Shown one piece after another: positions 34,905-43,720 of a DNA stretch of 64,000 nucleotides (position 1 is its first letter; every line of letters starts with the position of its first letter). Source of the stretch: Devosia submarina (GTDB taxonomy: Bacteria > Pseudomonadota > Alphaproteobacteria > Rhizobiales > Devosiaceae). The notes beneath the pieces were generated by a model, which was not told the origin of the DNA, made no database searches, and saw nothing but the letters and a program-made list of their open reading frames with translations. Both the position numbers and the translations under genes were made by a program. Location of the stretch: the NCBI RefSeq assembly GCF_003056345.1, contig NZ_PYWB01000012.1:1-64000 (forward strand), given 5' to 3'.

Positions 34905-35651
34905 TTGGACCGGGACGACAGTGTAAATGCCGAACTCGGCAAGAAGCGGCTCTATCAGGTGGTGGCGCTGCGCATCGCCCGCATGATCGAGGCCCATGCC
35001 AATGATCCGTCCTGGCGATTGCCGTCCGAGCGGGAGCTGGCCGAGGAACTTCAGGTCAGCCGGCCATCCATCCGCGAGGCTGTTATTGCGCTCGAGATGC
35101 GTGGGCTGGTTGAGGTGCGGGGGCGCGCCGGGATCGAGATCCTGCCGCAGCGTTCCAACCAGATCAGCTTCGATGCCATCAATACCGATATCGGGCCGGG
35201 GCCGTTTGAACTGCTGCAAGCGCGGCTTGCCGTGGAGTCCGGTGCTGCTGCGATCGCGGCGCAGCGGGCGAACAGCTATGATCTGATGCGACTCGAGGAC
35301 AGTATTTCGCGCATGCACGCGGAAGGCGCATCGCTCCTTCACAACGAAAAGAACGACCGGGAATTCCACATGACCATTGCCCATATGACGGGCAATGCGA
35401 TCATCGTTTCCATCATGGAGGCGCTTTGGGCGCAGCGGGATGCCTCCCGGATGTGGAAAAAGATCCAGGAGCATATTCACGCCGAAGCGGTTCGTCCGCT
35501 CTGGGTGGGCGATCACCATGCCATTCTGTCGGCCATGAAGCTGCGCAATGGGGACGCCGCCTTCAAGGCGATGGCCCGTCACATCAACAATGTATCAGAG
35601 GAATTGCTGCAGGCGGACGAGCGCAGCCGGCTTGCCGCGCAAAAAGATTAG
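34905..35651 (+). CDS. GntR family regulator, FadR/FCD subfamily
   Basis: A 248-residue regulator with a winged helix (about residues 12-85, LPSERELAEELQVSRPSIREAVIALEMRGLVEVRGRAGIEIL) and an FCD domain (REFHMTIAHMTGN, VGDHHAILSAMKLRN). I chose the TTG at 34905, preceded by AAGGACGG; an ATG far upstream would lie inside the kinase gene. It is very similar to the regulator at 36031-36822, which faces it across a VOC gene. It may control the 36.8-43.7 kb genes or the VOC gene 12 bp downstream. Confidence 0.85.
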   Translation: MDRDDSVNAELGKKRLYQVVALRIARMIEAHANDPSWRLPSERELAEELQVSRPSIREAVIALEMRGLVEVRGRAGIEILPQRSNQISFDAINTDIGPGPFELLQARLAVESGAAAIAAQRANSYDLMRLEDSISRMHAEGASLLHNEKNDREFHMTIAHMTGNAIIVSIMEALWAQRDASRMWKKIQEHIHAEAVRPLWVGDHHAILSAMKLRNGDAAFKAMARHINNVSEELLQADERSRLAAQKD

Positions 35652-35663
35652 GGAGGGGATGGC

Positions 35664-36056
35664 ATGCTGAAGGGGTTCGAGCATGTGGGTATTACGGTTA
35701 AGAACATCGACAAGAGCCTGGCGTTCTATGTGGATCTGCTGGGGCTGAAATTGCTGGTGCGCCGCCCGGGTCAAAACGGGGACGAGATGGCGTTTCTTGA
35801 TGCCAAGGGGCCGATGATCGAGATGATCTGCCCGGCGACGGGCGCGCTGACGGCCGAGGATGTTGCCGTGGGACGCGCCGGGGTGCGCCACCTCACTTTC
35901 AACTTCGAGAGCGTGGATGAAACCTACCGCAAATTGCTCGATGCAGGCGTCGACATGGTCGAGCCACCACGCGACGCCCACAACCGCGACATAGCGCGCC
36001 GGCTCGCCTTTTGCCGGGACCCCGATGGGATCATGATAGAGCTGATCGAGCGCTGA
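35664..36056 (+). CDS. VOC family (glyoxalase/bleomycin-resistance fold) protein
   Basis: A 130-residue single-domain VOC protein with two beta-alpha-beta-beta-beta modules. Likely metal ligands are His7 (FEHVGITVKN), Glu53 (IEMICP), His76 (RHLTFNF) and Glu127 (IMIELIER). The set is complete for a glyoxalase- or epimerase-type metal site. It follows the GntR gene by 12 bp and its last 26 bp overlap the end of the opposing GntR gene. The substrate is unknown; sugar-related lyases and epimerases of this fold are often found beside Gfo/Idh/MocA genes. Confidence 0.85.
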   Translation: MLKGFEHVGITVKNIDKSLAFYVDLLGLKLLVRRPGQNGDEMAFLDAKGPMIEMICPATGALTAEDVAVGRAGVRHLTFNFESVDETYRKLLDAGVDMVEPPRDAHNRDIARRLAFCRDPDGIMIELIER

Positions 36057-36822
36057 TCGACCCTGAACCGTTGAGGCGCGCCTTTTCGTCGGCTTCGAGC
36101 AGTTCGTCGATCACATTGCGAATGTGCCGGGCCATGGCCTTGTAGGCGGCATCTGGGTTGCGCAGGCGAATGGCCGAAAGGACCGCATGATGATCGCCAA
36201 TCCAGAGCGGGCGGACATCGGGAGCATGGATATGCTCGTGCAATTTCTTCCACATGACCGAGTGGTCCCGCTGGACCCATAGGGCTTCGGTCATGGACAG
36301 GATGATGGCGTTGCCGCTGATCCGGGCGATGTTGAGGTGGAAGTCGCGGTCGCCCTTTTCGTTCAGCAAGACCACTTCGCGTTCCAGCTGCATCTGCTCG
36401 ATGCAGGCTTCAAGGATGGCGTGGTCGGCGGTTGTCGCGCGTTCGGCAGCCATGGCGGCGGCACTGGCTTCAATGGCCAGGCGCGCTTCGAGCAACTCGA
36501 ATGGTCCGGGGCCGATATCGGCATTAAAGGTATCGAAGCTGATGGGCCTTGTGGGTTGCTCCAGCACGACAATGCCTGTGCGGCCGCGAACCTCCACCAG
36601 GCCCAGCATTTCAAGCGCTATGATCGCCTCGCGGATCACCGGGCGGCTGACGCCCAGCTGGTCAGCCAATTCCCGCTCGGATGGGATGCGCCAATCCGCC
36701 ATGTGCCCATTAGACTGGATCATGGCGGCGATCTTTTGGGCTACTGTTTGGTAAAGGCGCGGCGTGCTGCCGGGCCGCACCTCCAATGCGCGGTCTATTC
36801 TGTCCTTTTCCGCGCTGCTCAT
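36031..36822 (-). CDS. GntR family regulator, FadR/FCD subfamily (paralog of the 34905 gene)
   Basis: A 263-residue regulator with winged helix IPSERELADQLGVSRPVIREAIIALEMLGLVEVRGRTGIVVL and FCD segments DRDFHLNIARISGNA and IGDHHAVLSAIRLRN. Long stretches match the 34905-35651 protein almost word for word, including DIGPGPFELLEARLA and KAMARHIRNV. It lies 10 bp downstream of the Gfo/Idh/MocA pair on the same strand. The TGGTC-A-GACCA sites upstream of that pair are the natural operator for this or the sister protein. Confidence 0.88.
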   Translation of the reverse strand: MSSAEKDRIDRALEVRPGSTPRLYQTVAQKIAAMIQSNGHMADWRIPSERELADQLGVSRPVIREAIIALEMLGLVEVRGRTGIVVLEQPTRPISFDTFNADIGPGPFELLEARLAIEASAAAMAAERATTADHAILEACIEQMQLEREVVLLNEKGDRDFHLNIARISGNAIILSMTEALWVQRDHSVMWKKLHEHIHAPDVRPLWIGDHHAVLSAIRLRNPDAAYKAMARHIRNVIDELLEADEKARLNGSGSISARSALS

Positions 36823-36832
36823 CTCCGATGCC

Positions 36833-37915
36833 CTAAGCTGCAGCCTCGGTGTCGGGCAGCCAGGATTTGTAGAGAGGATGATCGGCCTCGATCGGCATTG
36901 GTGTTGGCTGGCCGGTTCGCTGGGAATGGTAGGCTGCCGTTACCAGCTCCAGGGAATTGCGGGCATCCTGGAGGGTCACCGGTGGCTCTGCATCGGCCAT
37001 GATCGCCTCGTGGAAAAGCTCGAACTGCCTGGTGTAGCCGTCTTCCTTGTTCTCGTAAGTGCTCAGGGCCTCGTCAACGCGCTTTTGGTGCTCGGGCGTG
37101 CCGGCGGTGAATTGCCAGGGGTCGCGCCCCATTGTGTAGGGCTCAAGAATGCTTTCGGCGACCAGATCATGGAAGCAAAAGCGCAGGCGCGAGATTTCCT
37201 TGCGGGATCCCAGGGTCATCGACAGGGTCGCAAGGGAGCCGTTCTGCATCTTGACGGCGAGCGCCATCGTATCCTCGACCTCGATCTTGTTTACCAGGGT
37301 CGCGCCATAGGCGAAGAGCTCTGCGCAAGGACCATGCACATAGTTCAGCATGTCATGGGCGTGGATGGCATGGCCAAGCAGGCCCCCGCCGAGTTCAGTG
37401 GCCCATTTGCCGCGCCATGGCACTTCATAATAGGCCGGGCCGCGCCACCAATGGGTCTCGATGGTGGTCATAAAGGGCTTGCCGGTGAGCCCTTCCTCGA
37501 TAAGCAGCTTGAGCTTTTGCAGCCCCGTGCCATAGCGATACTGGAAGATGGGCATGAGCTTGCGGTCCGATCTCTGCACGATCTCGCTCATGGCATCCAC
37601 ATCGGCAATGGAGCCGAACAGGGGCTTTTCGCAGATCACGTGCTTGCCCGCTTCGATGGCGCGACGCGACAGCTCGAAATGGTTGTGCGGGGGGGTGCAA
37701 ACGTCGATGACGTCGATGTCGTCCCGCCCGAAAAGCGTCTCCACATCCTGCGTATACTCAGGGATGCCGAATTTCTGGCAGAGGTTTCGCCCACGGTCTT
37801 CATCCAGGGAGCAGAGCACGGGCACGTCAAAAAGCGCCTTGTTCCACTGGTAGCCCATGAGGTGTCGTTCGGCGATACCCGCACCGATCACCGCGACCCG
37901 CAACTTCCTGCTCAT
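36833..37915 (-). CDS. Gfo/Idh/MocA family oxidoreductase
   Basis: A 360-residue NAD(P)-dependent sugar dehydrogenase. The Rossmann part starts KLRVAVIGAGIAERHL and contains the family's EKP motif (VICEKPLFG, 96-98). The C-terminal substrate domain includes WWRGPAYYEVPWRGKWATELGGGLLGHAIHAHDML, with the catalytic His region. I chose the ATG at 37915, overlapping the upstream dehydrogenase stop by 4 nt; the frame remains open upstream in antisense to that gene. It probably oxidises a ring hydroxyl of the sugar imported by the divergent ABC system. Confidence 0.9.
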   Translation of the reverse strand: MSRKLRVAVIGAGIAERHLMGYQWNKALFDVPVLCSLDEDRGRNLCQKFGIPEYTQDVETLFGRDDIDVIDVCTPPHNHFELSRRAIEAGKHVICEKPLFGSIADVDAMSEIVQRSDRKLMPIFQYRYGTGLQKLKLLIEEGLTGKPFMTTIETHWWRGPAYYEVPWRGKWATELGGGLLGHAIHAHDMLNYVHGPCAELFAYGATLVNKIEVEDTMALAVKMQNGSLATLSMTLGSRKEISRLRFCFHDLVAESILEPYTMGRDPWQFTAGTPEHQKRVDEALSTYENKEDGYTRQFELFHEAIMADAEPPVTLQDARNSLELVTAAYHSQRTGQPTPMPIEADHPLYKSWLPDTEAAA

Positions 37916-38931
37916 GACTGCTTTCCTCCAGAGATATGCGTCGCCTTTTGCTGTGCCTCGAGCGAGAGCCTGCACACTTCGAACACGTGTTCCTGGCTCA
38001 TTGCCGTGTCGGTGCGGTTCTGCACGTCGGCGACAAAGCTGGTGAAGTAGTCGAGTGGCTCGTTGCTGCAATCGATGTGCTGGACGCCGGATTTGTCGAC
38101 GATAAAGAGGTGATCCTTGCCTTCCCGTCCGGCGATATCGACATATTTGCGCAGCTCGATATAGCCTTCGGTCCCCAGGATCGTGAGGCGTCCATCGCCC
38201 CATGTGGGCAGGCCATCGGGGGTGAACCAGTCGACGCGAATATAGCCAGCTCCTTGCTCGCTACGCAGCAGCACTTCGCCGAAATCCTGGAAGTCGGCGC
38301 TTTGAGGGGTGTTGAAATTGCCGACCGAACTGGCGACGATTTCTGCCGTGCCCGAGCCGGTGTAGAACAGGAATTGATCGATCTGGTGGGAGGCAATGTC
38401 GACGATAATGCCGCCAAAGGCGTCCAGGTCGAAGAACCATGAGGGGCGGCTCGCCGGGGAAAGCCGGTGTGGTCCCATGCCGATGGTTTGAACGACGCTG
38501 CCTATGGCACCATCCCTAACGAGCTTGCCGGCCTTTACCGCGGAGGGAACGCAAAGGCGCTCCGAAAAGCACACGGAGAACATGCGGCCAGTTTCGGCCA
38601 CCGCGCGCCTGACTTCCTCCAATTGGTCGAATGTGGTGACGCCCGGCTTGTCGACGATCACGTCCTTTCCGGCGCGCATCGCCTGAATAGCAAGGCCCGA
38701 GCGATCCCGCGGAACTGCGGCAATGCAGACGACATCAATGCTGGGATCATCAAGCAGAGCCTGCCGGTTGGTTCGGGGGGCTTCGGGATATTTCTGCCCG
38801 ACCGTTTCGACCAGCGCGGGCACGGTTGTTTCAGGGCAATAACCGGCAAATTCTGCGCCGGCGTCCAGCAGCCCGTCGATATGGTTGAAGATGTGGCCGT
38901 GGTCGATGCCAATCGCGGCAAATCTCAGCAT
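37912..38931 (-). CDS. Gfo/Idh/MocA family oxidoreductase, divergent type
   Basis: A 339-residue dehydrogenase. Its N-terminus LRFAAIGIDHGHIFNH lacks the usual GxGxxG loop, and the EKP motif is DKP (VIVDKPGVTT, 94-96). The catalytic Lys95 is kept, and GGIIVDIASHQIDQFLFY provides the usual aspartate/histidine region. It is the first gene of a minus-strand operon with a second dehydrogenase and a GntR regulator. It is divergent from a sugar ABC importer across a 259-bp interval with FadR-type operators. Confidence 0.85.
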   Translation of the reverse strand: MLRFAAIGIDHGHIFNHIDGLLDAGAEFAGYCPETTVPALVETVGQKYPEAPRTNRQALLDDPSIDVVCIAAVPRDRSGLAIQAMRAGKDVIVDKPGVTTFDQLEEVRRAVAETGRMFSVCFSERLCVPSAVKAGKLVRDGAIGSVVQTIGMGPHRLSPASRPSWFFDLDAFGGIIVDIASHQIDQFLFYTGSGTAEIVASSVGNFNTPQSADFQDFGEVLLRSEQGAGYIRVDWFTPDGLPTWGDGRLTILGTEGYIELRKYVDIAGREGKDHLFIVDKSGVQHIDCSNEPLDYFTSFVADVQNRTDTAMSQEHVFEVCRLSLEAQQKATHISGGKQS

Positions 38932-38986
38932 TCATGAATTCCCTGGATCAAGGTAGGTCCTTGATCTGGCCGGCGCAGTCGCGATC

Positions 38987-39133
38987 TGGTCAGACCAAAT
39001 GGGGTCAGTGCATATCAAGGATCGCGCTCTGTCAAGCGGCCTTCAGCTGACATCGAGCCCAGCAATGCCGCTATTGACAAGAATGCGCGTTAACCGCAAC
39101 TTGCTGGTCAGGCCAGTGGACTTGGCCAGACCA
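38987..39133. promoter_or_regulatory. divergent control region with three FadR-type operators
   Basis: A perfect palindrome TGGTCAGACCA lies at 38987-38997. Two one-mismatch copies follow: TGGTCAGGCCA (39105-39115) and TGGCCAGACCA (39123-39133), 18 bp apart. The TGGTC-N-GACCA form matches operators known for FCD-type GntR proteins. A TTGACA lies at 39074-39079, so the two downstream copies would sit around or just after the transcription start of the importer operon, and the first near the dehydrogenase promoter. Confidence 0.75.
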
Positions 39134-39190
39134 GAGCGCTTCAGGGTCGGGAGGAGCCGTTACCTCGGGGCGGATGTGGAGGAGAAATGA

Positions 39191-40465
39191 ATGAAGCTTT
39201 CTAGTCTTCGTCTATCTTGCGCTTTCGGCGTCCTGATGTTCGCCAGTGCACCGGCGCTTGCTCAGGAAATCACTGTCGTCTGCGACGACCTGGGTTTTGG
39301 CTGCAACACCATCCAGCCGGTGGCCGACAAATTCATGGAAGAAAATCCCGGTAAGACCGTCAACCTCGAGATCGTGCCCTATCAGTCGATGGTGGAAAGC
39401 CTGCCGGTGCAGCTGGCATCGGGTGAAGGGCCGGACGCGGCGATTGTCACCGATCTTGGCGGGCTGAGCCGCTATTATCTGGACCTCACCCCTTACGTCG
39501 ATCCCGCTACGTTCAACGAGAATTTCGAGCAAACGCTGCAATGGCTGCGCGGTGGTGATGCTGAAAGCACCGCCATCAATGGCATGCCGACATCGCTGAC
39601 GGTGAACGGCGGCTATGTGAATTTGACGCTGTTTGAGCAGGCCGGTGTCGAGGTGCCCCCAGAAGGGGCGACGTGGCAGGAATGGGCTGCGGCCACGCGC
39701 GAGGTTGCGGAGGCCACCGGCACCGAATTTGCCATGGAGATGGACCGCTCCGGGCATCGCTTTGCAAGCCTTGCGATCAGCCATGGCGCAGAACTGGTCA
39801 GCGAGGACGGCAAGCCTGTGGTTGATGACGGCCTGCGCGCCGCGATCGAGCAGTTCGTTGAGTGGCACCAGGACGGCACCATGCCGATGGATCTTTGGGG
39901 CGCCGTGGGTGGTGCGACGCACCGGGAGCTGTTCTCTGACTTCCTCAACGCGAACACGGTGCTTTATTTCGGTGGCTCCTGGACGCTGAGCCAGATGGAC
40001 CAGGAAGTGGGCGATCTGTTTGACTGGAAGGTCATTCCCGCTCCGTGCGGTCCGTCCTCCTGTACCGTCATGCCGGGCGGTGGTGCGCTGGTGGCGTTCC
40101 AGCATACCGACCAGCCCGAACTGGTGGGTGCGTTCATCAACTACCTGGCCCAGCCCGAAAACCTCAGCCAGGTTCTGGCGGCGGCCGTGGAGATCCCGGC
40201 TGCCTCGACGCTGATCGAAAGCGGCATCGAATATCCCGGAGCATCGGAGCGCACCCAGGAGGCTCTCGCGACCTTTATTGCGCAGATCCCCAAGATGGCA
40301 CCGGCTGCCTATCGCTTCCAGGGCTGGCGTTACCAGCGCGCCATGATGAACGCGCTGACCACCCGCATCAGCCAGGTGCTCAACGGGGAACTGGACGTTG
40401 ATGGCGCCCTGGAGCGCATCGAGCAGGATGTGAACCTGGCCATCGAGGCGGCCGAGGCTCAGTAG
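39191..40465 (+). CDS. sugar ABC transporter substrate-binding protein, family 1
   Basis: A 424-residue periplasmic protein with a signal peptide ending ALAQ (about residue 25). The mature N-terminus EITVVCDDLGFGCNTIQP carries two cysteines, and CGPSSC later carries two more, so disulfides are possible. Family features are KFMEENPGKTVNLEIVPY and GEGPDAAIVTDLGG. GGAGGAG precedes the ATG. It is first in a four-gene CUT1 operon divergent from two sugar dehydrogenases. Confidence 0.88.
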   Translation: MKLSSLRLSCAFGVLMFASAPALAQEITVVCDDLGFGCNTIQPVADKFMEENPGKTVNLEIVPYQSMVESLPVQLASGEGPDAAIVTDLGGLSRYYLDLTPYVDPATFNENFEQTLQWLRGGDAESTAINGMPTSLTVNGGYVNLTLFEQAGVEVPPEGATWQEWAAATREVAEATGTEFAMEMDRSGHRFASLAISHGAELVSEDGKPVVDDGLRAAIEQFVEWHQDGTMPMDLWGAVGGATHRELFSDFLNANTVLYFGGSWTLSQMDQEVGDLFDWKVIPAPCGPSSCTVMPGGGALVAFQHTDQPELVGAFINYLAQPENLSQVLAAAVEIPAASTLIESGIEYPGASERTQEALATFIAQIPKMAPAAYRFQGWRYQRAMMNALTTRISQVLNGELDVDGALERIEQDVNLAIEAAEAQ

Positions 40466-40488
40466 CGCCCCAGACGCGGGAGAGCAGA

Positions 40489-41487
40489 ATGAGTGCTTCA
40501 CTTCGCATTGCCCGCGCGACAGGGGCGGTGGCATCCTTGCCCGCGCGGGCCATCGAGCCTCTCATGGCAGGGCTGCAAAAGGCGATCGGCATCAAGAAGA
40601 TGCCCTGGTTCTTTTTGCTGCCAAACCTGCTTGCAGTGATCCTGTTCTCCCTGCTGCCGGTGTTCGTCAACATCTTCTATTCGTTCACCGGCAGCGACCG
40701 CCTTTATCCATCCCAACGCCCGTTTATCGGCACCTATAATTACGAAACGCTGCTTGATTGCGGCAATTACCTTGATCCCTCAACCTGCTCGCGGGACCTG
40801 TTCTGGCGCGCGCTGGGCAACAGCCTTGTGTTTGTGCCGACGCAGGTGGCAGCCATGATCGGGATCGCGCTCCTGACGGCCATATGCCTCAATGGCAATA
40901 TCAGGGGCCGCGGCTTTTTCCGGGGTGTGTTCTTTTTCCCTGTCATGCTCTCGCCCGTGGTGGTGGCCCTCACCTGGCAATGGATATTGCAACGAACGGG
41001 GGTGCTGAACGGGATCCTCACCAATCTGGGCTTTGAACCCGTCAACTGGCTGGTTTATGCCAATTCGGCATTCTTCTGGTCGGTGTTCGTCACGGTCTGG
41101 GCCCATATGGGGTTCTACACCATTATCCTGCTGGCCGGCCTGCAAGCCATCCCGCGCGATGTCTATGAAGCGGCCAAGATGGATTCCGCCAGCCATTGGC
41201 GTGCCTTTACCCGCATTACCCTGCCGCTGCTCAAGCCGGTCCTTTTGGTGGTGTTTATCCTTGCGGTGATCCGCTCGGTGCAGACGTTTGATGAGCTTTA
41301 TGTGCTGACGGGCGGGGGGCCGGGGTCAGCGACCTTGCTGATGGTGCAGTATATCTACGAGATCGGGTTTGCCGTGCAGCCACGCAATTTCGGGCTGGCG
41401 GCGGCGGCCTCGCTGCTGCTTGGCATCGTGCTCCTCATCTTCACCCTGGTTCAACTGCGCATTTCGCGAGGTTCAAGCAATGGCTGA
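40489..41487 (+). CDS. sugar ABC transporter permease, MalF/UgpA type
   Basis: A 332-residue permease. A 40-residue cytoplasmic lead precedes the first helix (FFLLPNLLAVILFSLLPVFVNIFYSF). The first periplasmic loop contains two cysteines (LLDCGNYLDPSTCSRD). The EAA loop is VYEAAKMDSASHWRAFTRITLPLLKP, and LTGGGPGSATLLMVQYIYEIGF follows. The gene overlaps the next one by 8 nt. Confidence 0.9.
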   Translation: MSASLRIARATGAVASLPARAIEPLMAGLQKAIGIKKMPWFFLLPNLLAVILFSLLPVFVNIFYSFTGSDRLYPSQRPFIGTYNYETLLDCGNYLDPSTCSRDLFWRALGNSLVFVPTQVAAMIGIALLTAICLNGNIRGRGFFRGVFFFPVMLSPVVVALTWQWILQRTGVLNGILTNLGFEPVNWLVYANSAFFWSVFVTVWAHMGFYTIILLAGLQAIPRDVYEAAKMDSASHWRAFTRITLPLLKPVLLVVFILAVIRSVQTFDELYVLTGGGPGSATLLMVQYIYEIGFAVQPRNFGLAAAASLLLGIVLLIFTLVQLRISRGSSNG

Positions 41488-42568
41488 CCTAAGCTTGGCG
41501 AGTTCCACAGGCGGTGTGCGCAACATGCTCCTTGGCCGGCGGGGACGGGGGAGGCTCCACATCTCGGACGTGCTGACCTATGGCTATCTGCTGCTGGGCG
41601 TCCTTGTTATGTTCGCGCCGGTGATCTGGGTGGTGTTGTCCTCGTTCAAGACCTCCGCGGCGTTGCAGGAATTTCCACCGACGCTGCTGCCCTATTCCAC
41701 CGAGCAGGTTGTCGTGGAGGGCTATGAGGGGACGCTGCCGCTTTTCGATGTCATCACGGAAAGTGGTGACGTGGTGCAGCTGGCGCAGATCCGGCGGGTG
41801 GGGCTCAATGCGCAGATGGTTGATCCGACCGATCCTGAGGCGGGGCGGATCGTTGTGCCGGTGGCCAATGCGACGCCGGTGCGTGAGATCCATTTCGCGG
41901 TCGAGAACTATGTGCAGCTGCTGGCGAGTTCAGGCAGCGAGATCTGGCGCTTTGTGTTCAACAGCCTTTTCATCACGGTCGCTGCAACGATCATCACGTT
42001 GATCATGAACTCGATGGCCGCTTTTGCCCTCTCGAAATACAGGTTCAGGGGCGACAGCCTGGCTCTCGTTGCTATTTTGTCGACGCTGATGATCCCCGCG
42101 ACCGTTGTGCTTGTTCCGACCTATCTGATCGTGGCGCAGCTGGGGCTGGTGAACAATTTGTGGGGCGTGATCCTGCCCACGGTTGCAACACCCACCGGGG
42201 TGTTCCTGCTGCGGCAGTATATGCTGACCATCCCCGATGAGTTGATCGAAGCCGCCCGGATGGATCATGCGAGCGAATGGCGCATCTTCTGGCGCATCAT
42301 CCTGCCGCTATCCTCCCCTGCGCTGGCCGTGGTCGCGATTTTTTCCATCCTGTCGCGCTGGAACGACTTCCTTCTGCCGCTGGTCGTGCTGAACCGGCGC
42401 GAAGTGTTCACGCTGCAGCTCGCGCTTGCATCGTATCAGGACGAGAACGTGGTGCGCTACGAGCAGCTCCTGGCGATGACGACGCTGACGGCGCTGCCGC
42501 TGGCCTTCGCCTTTATTTTCCTGCAGCGCTATATCACGAGCGGCATCGCCTCAACCGGCATCAAGTGA
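41480..42568 (+). CDS. sugar ABC transporter permease, MalG type with long periplasmic loop
   Basis: A 362-residue permease, about 70 residues longer than the two sister MalG-type permeases in this window. The extra length lies between helix 1 (YGYLLLGVLVMFAPVIWVVLSSF) and helix 2. It is a polar segment of about 100 residues including VVVEGYEGTLPLFDVITESG and GRIVVPVANATPVREIHF, with beta-strand-like alternation. MalG proteins carry a smaller such loop that contacts the binding protein. EAA loop: ELIEAARMDHASEWRIFWRIILPLSSP. I chose the ATG at 41480, which overlaps the upstream stop. Confidence 0.88.
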   Translation: MADLSLASSTGGVRNMLLGRRGRGRLHISDVLTYGYLLLGVLVMFAPVIWVVLSSFKTSAALQEFPPTLLPYSTEQVVVEGYEGTLPLFDVITESGDVVQLAQIRRVGLNAQMVDPTDPEAGRIVVPVANATPVREIHFAVENYVQLLASSGSEIWRFVFNSLFITVAATIITLIMNSMAAFALSKYRFRGDSLALVAILSTLMIPATVVLVPTYLIVAQLGLVNNLWGVILPTVATPTGVFLLRQYMLTIPDELIEAARMDHASEWRIFWRIILPLSSPALAVVAIFSILSRWNDFLLPLVVLNRREVFTLQLALASYQDENVVRYEQLLAMTTLTALPLAFAFIFLQRYITSGIASTGIK

Positions 42569-42577
42569 GGTCCAGCC

Positions 42578-43663
42578 ATGGCCAATCTCGTTCTTGAAAA
42601 CATCACCAAATCCTTCGGGCTGGTCGAGGTCATTCCCAGCATCAATCTCGAAATCACGGACGGGGAGTTCGTGGTGTTTGTCGGCCCCTCGGGATGCGGG
42701 AAATCAACGCTCCTGCGGTTGATTGCAGGGCTGGAGGATGCCAGCTCGGGCGATATCCGGATCGATGGGGAGAGCGTGATCAACGTTCCGGCGGCCGATC
42801 GGGGCGTCGCGATGGTATTCCAATCCTATGCGCTTTATCCGCATATGACCGTGCGGGAAAACCTCAGCTTCGGGCTTGAAAACATCCGCATGCCGAAAGG
42901 GGAGATCGAGCAGCGCGTTAGCAAGGCTGCGGCGCTGCTGCAGATCGAGCAATTGCTGGAACGCCGGCCCAAGCAATTGTCGGGCGGGCAGCGCCAGCGC
43001 GTGGCGATCGGGCGGGCGATTACGCGCGATCCCAAGATTTTCCTGTTCGACGAACCGCTGTCCAATCTGGATGCCGAGCTGCGCGTGCTGATGCGCGTCG
43101 AGATCACCAGCCTGCACCAGAGGCTGGGCAATACCATGATCTATGTCACCCATGACCAGATCGAGGCGATGACCATGGCCGACAAGATCGTCGTCCTGCG
43201 CGGCGGCAGGATCGAACAGGTTGGCGCGCCGCTCGAGCTCTACAACAAGCCGCTCAACACTTTCGTGGCCGGCTTCATCGGCTCGCCGCGCATGAATTTC
43301 GTGCAAACAAAAGTGGTCGAGAATTCCGAAGCAGGCATTACCCTATCTGGGGAAGGCCTGCCGAACCTGACCTTGCCGGTGCAAGGCCTGCCCCTGCCAG
43401 CGGGGGCAGCCGCGACCCTGGGCATCAGGCCCGAGCATCTCGTTCCCTCCGCGGATGGCTGGCCGCTCAAGGTGACGCTTGCCGAGCAGCACGGGGCCAG
43501 CAGCTATCTCCATTGCATGACGCCGAATGGAACGCCGATCCTTGTGCATGAACCCGGGCAAAGCCGGTTGCGTAGCGGGGACATTCTCCATGTTTCACCC
43601 GCCGCAGGGGAATGGCACCTGTTTGACGAAGAGGGCTTGCGTGTCGAGCCTTCAGGTCCTTAG
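42578..43663 (+). CDS. sugar ABC transporter ATP-binding protein, UgpC/MalK type
   Basis: A 361-residue ATPase with Walker A GPSGCGKS (36-43), signature LSGGQ (134-138), Walker [23 protein letters not shown] and a C-terminal TOBE-type domain with LGIRPEHL. It starts 9 bp after the permease and ends the importer operon, converging on the flavoprotein gene at 43721. Confidence 0.92.
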   Translation: MANLVLENITKSFGLVEVIPSINLEITDGEFVVFVGPSGCGKSTLLRLIAGLEDASSGDIRIDGESVINVPAADRGVAMVFQSYALYPHMTVRENLSFGLENIRMPKGEIEQRVSKAAALLQIEQLLERRPKQLSGGQRQRVAIGRAITRDPKIFLFDEPLSNLDAELRVLMRVEITSLHQRLGNTMIYVTHDQIEAMTMADKIVVLRGGRIEQVGAPLELYNKPLNTFVAGFIGSPRMNFVQTKVVENSEAGITLSGEGLPNLTLPVQGLPLPAGAAATLGIRPEHLVPSADGWPLKVTLAEQHGASSYLHCMTPNGTPILVHEPGQSRLRSGDILHVSPAAGEWHLFDEEGLRVEPSGP

Positions 43664-43682
43664 GCGCTAGGTCCAATTTGCC

Positions 43683-43716
43683 GGGCAAGGCAGGGATTTG
43701 GGCTGTGCCTTGGCCC
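43683..43716. terminator. stem-loop between convergent genes
   Basis: GGGCAAGGCA (43683-43692) pairs with TGCCTTGGCCC (43706-43716) apart from one bulged base. There is no strong T-run. Its position between two convergent stop codons suggests it ends or protects transcripts from both sides. Confidence 0.45.
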
Positions 43717-43720
43717 AGGA

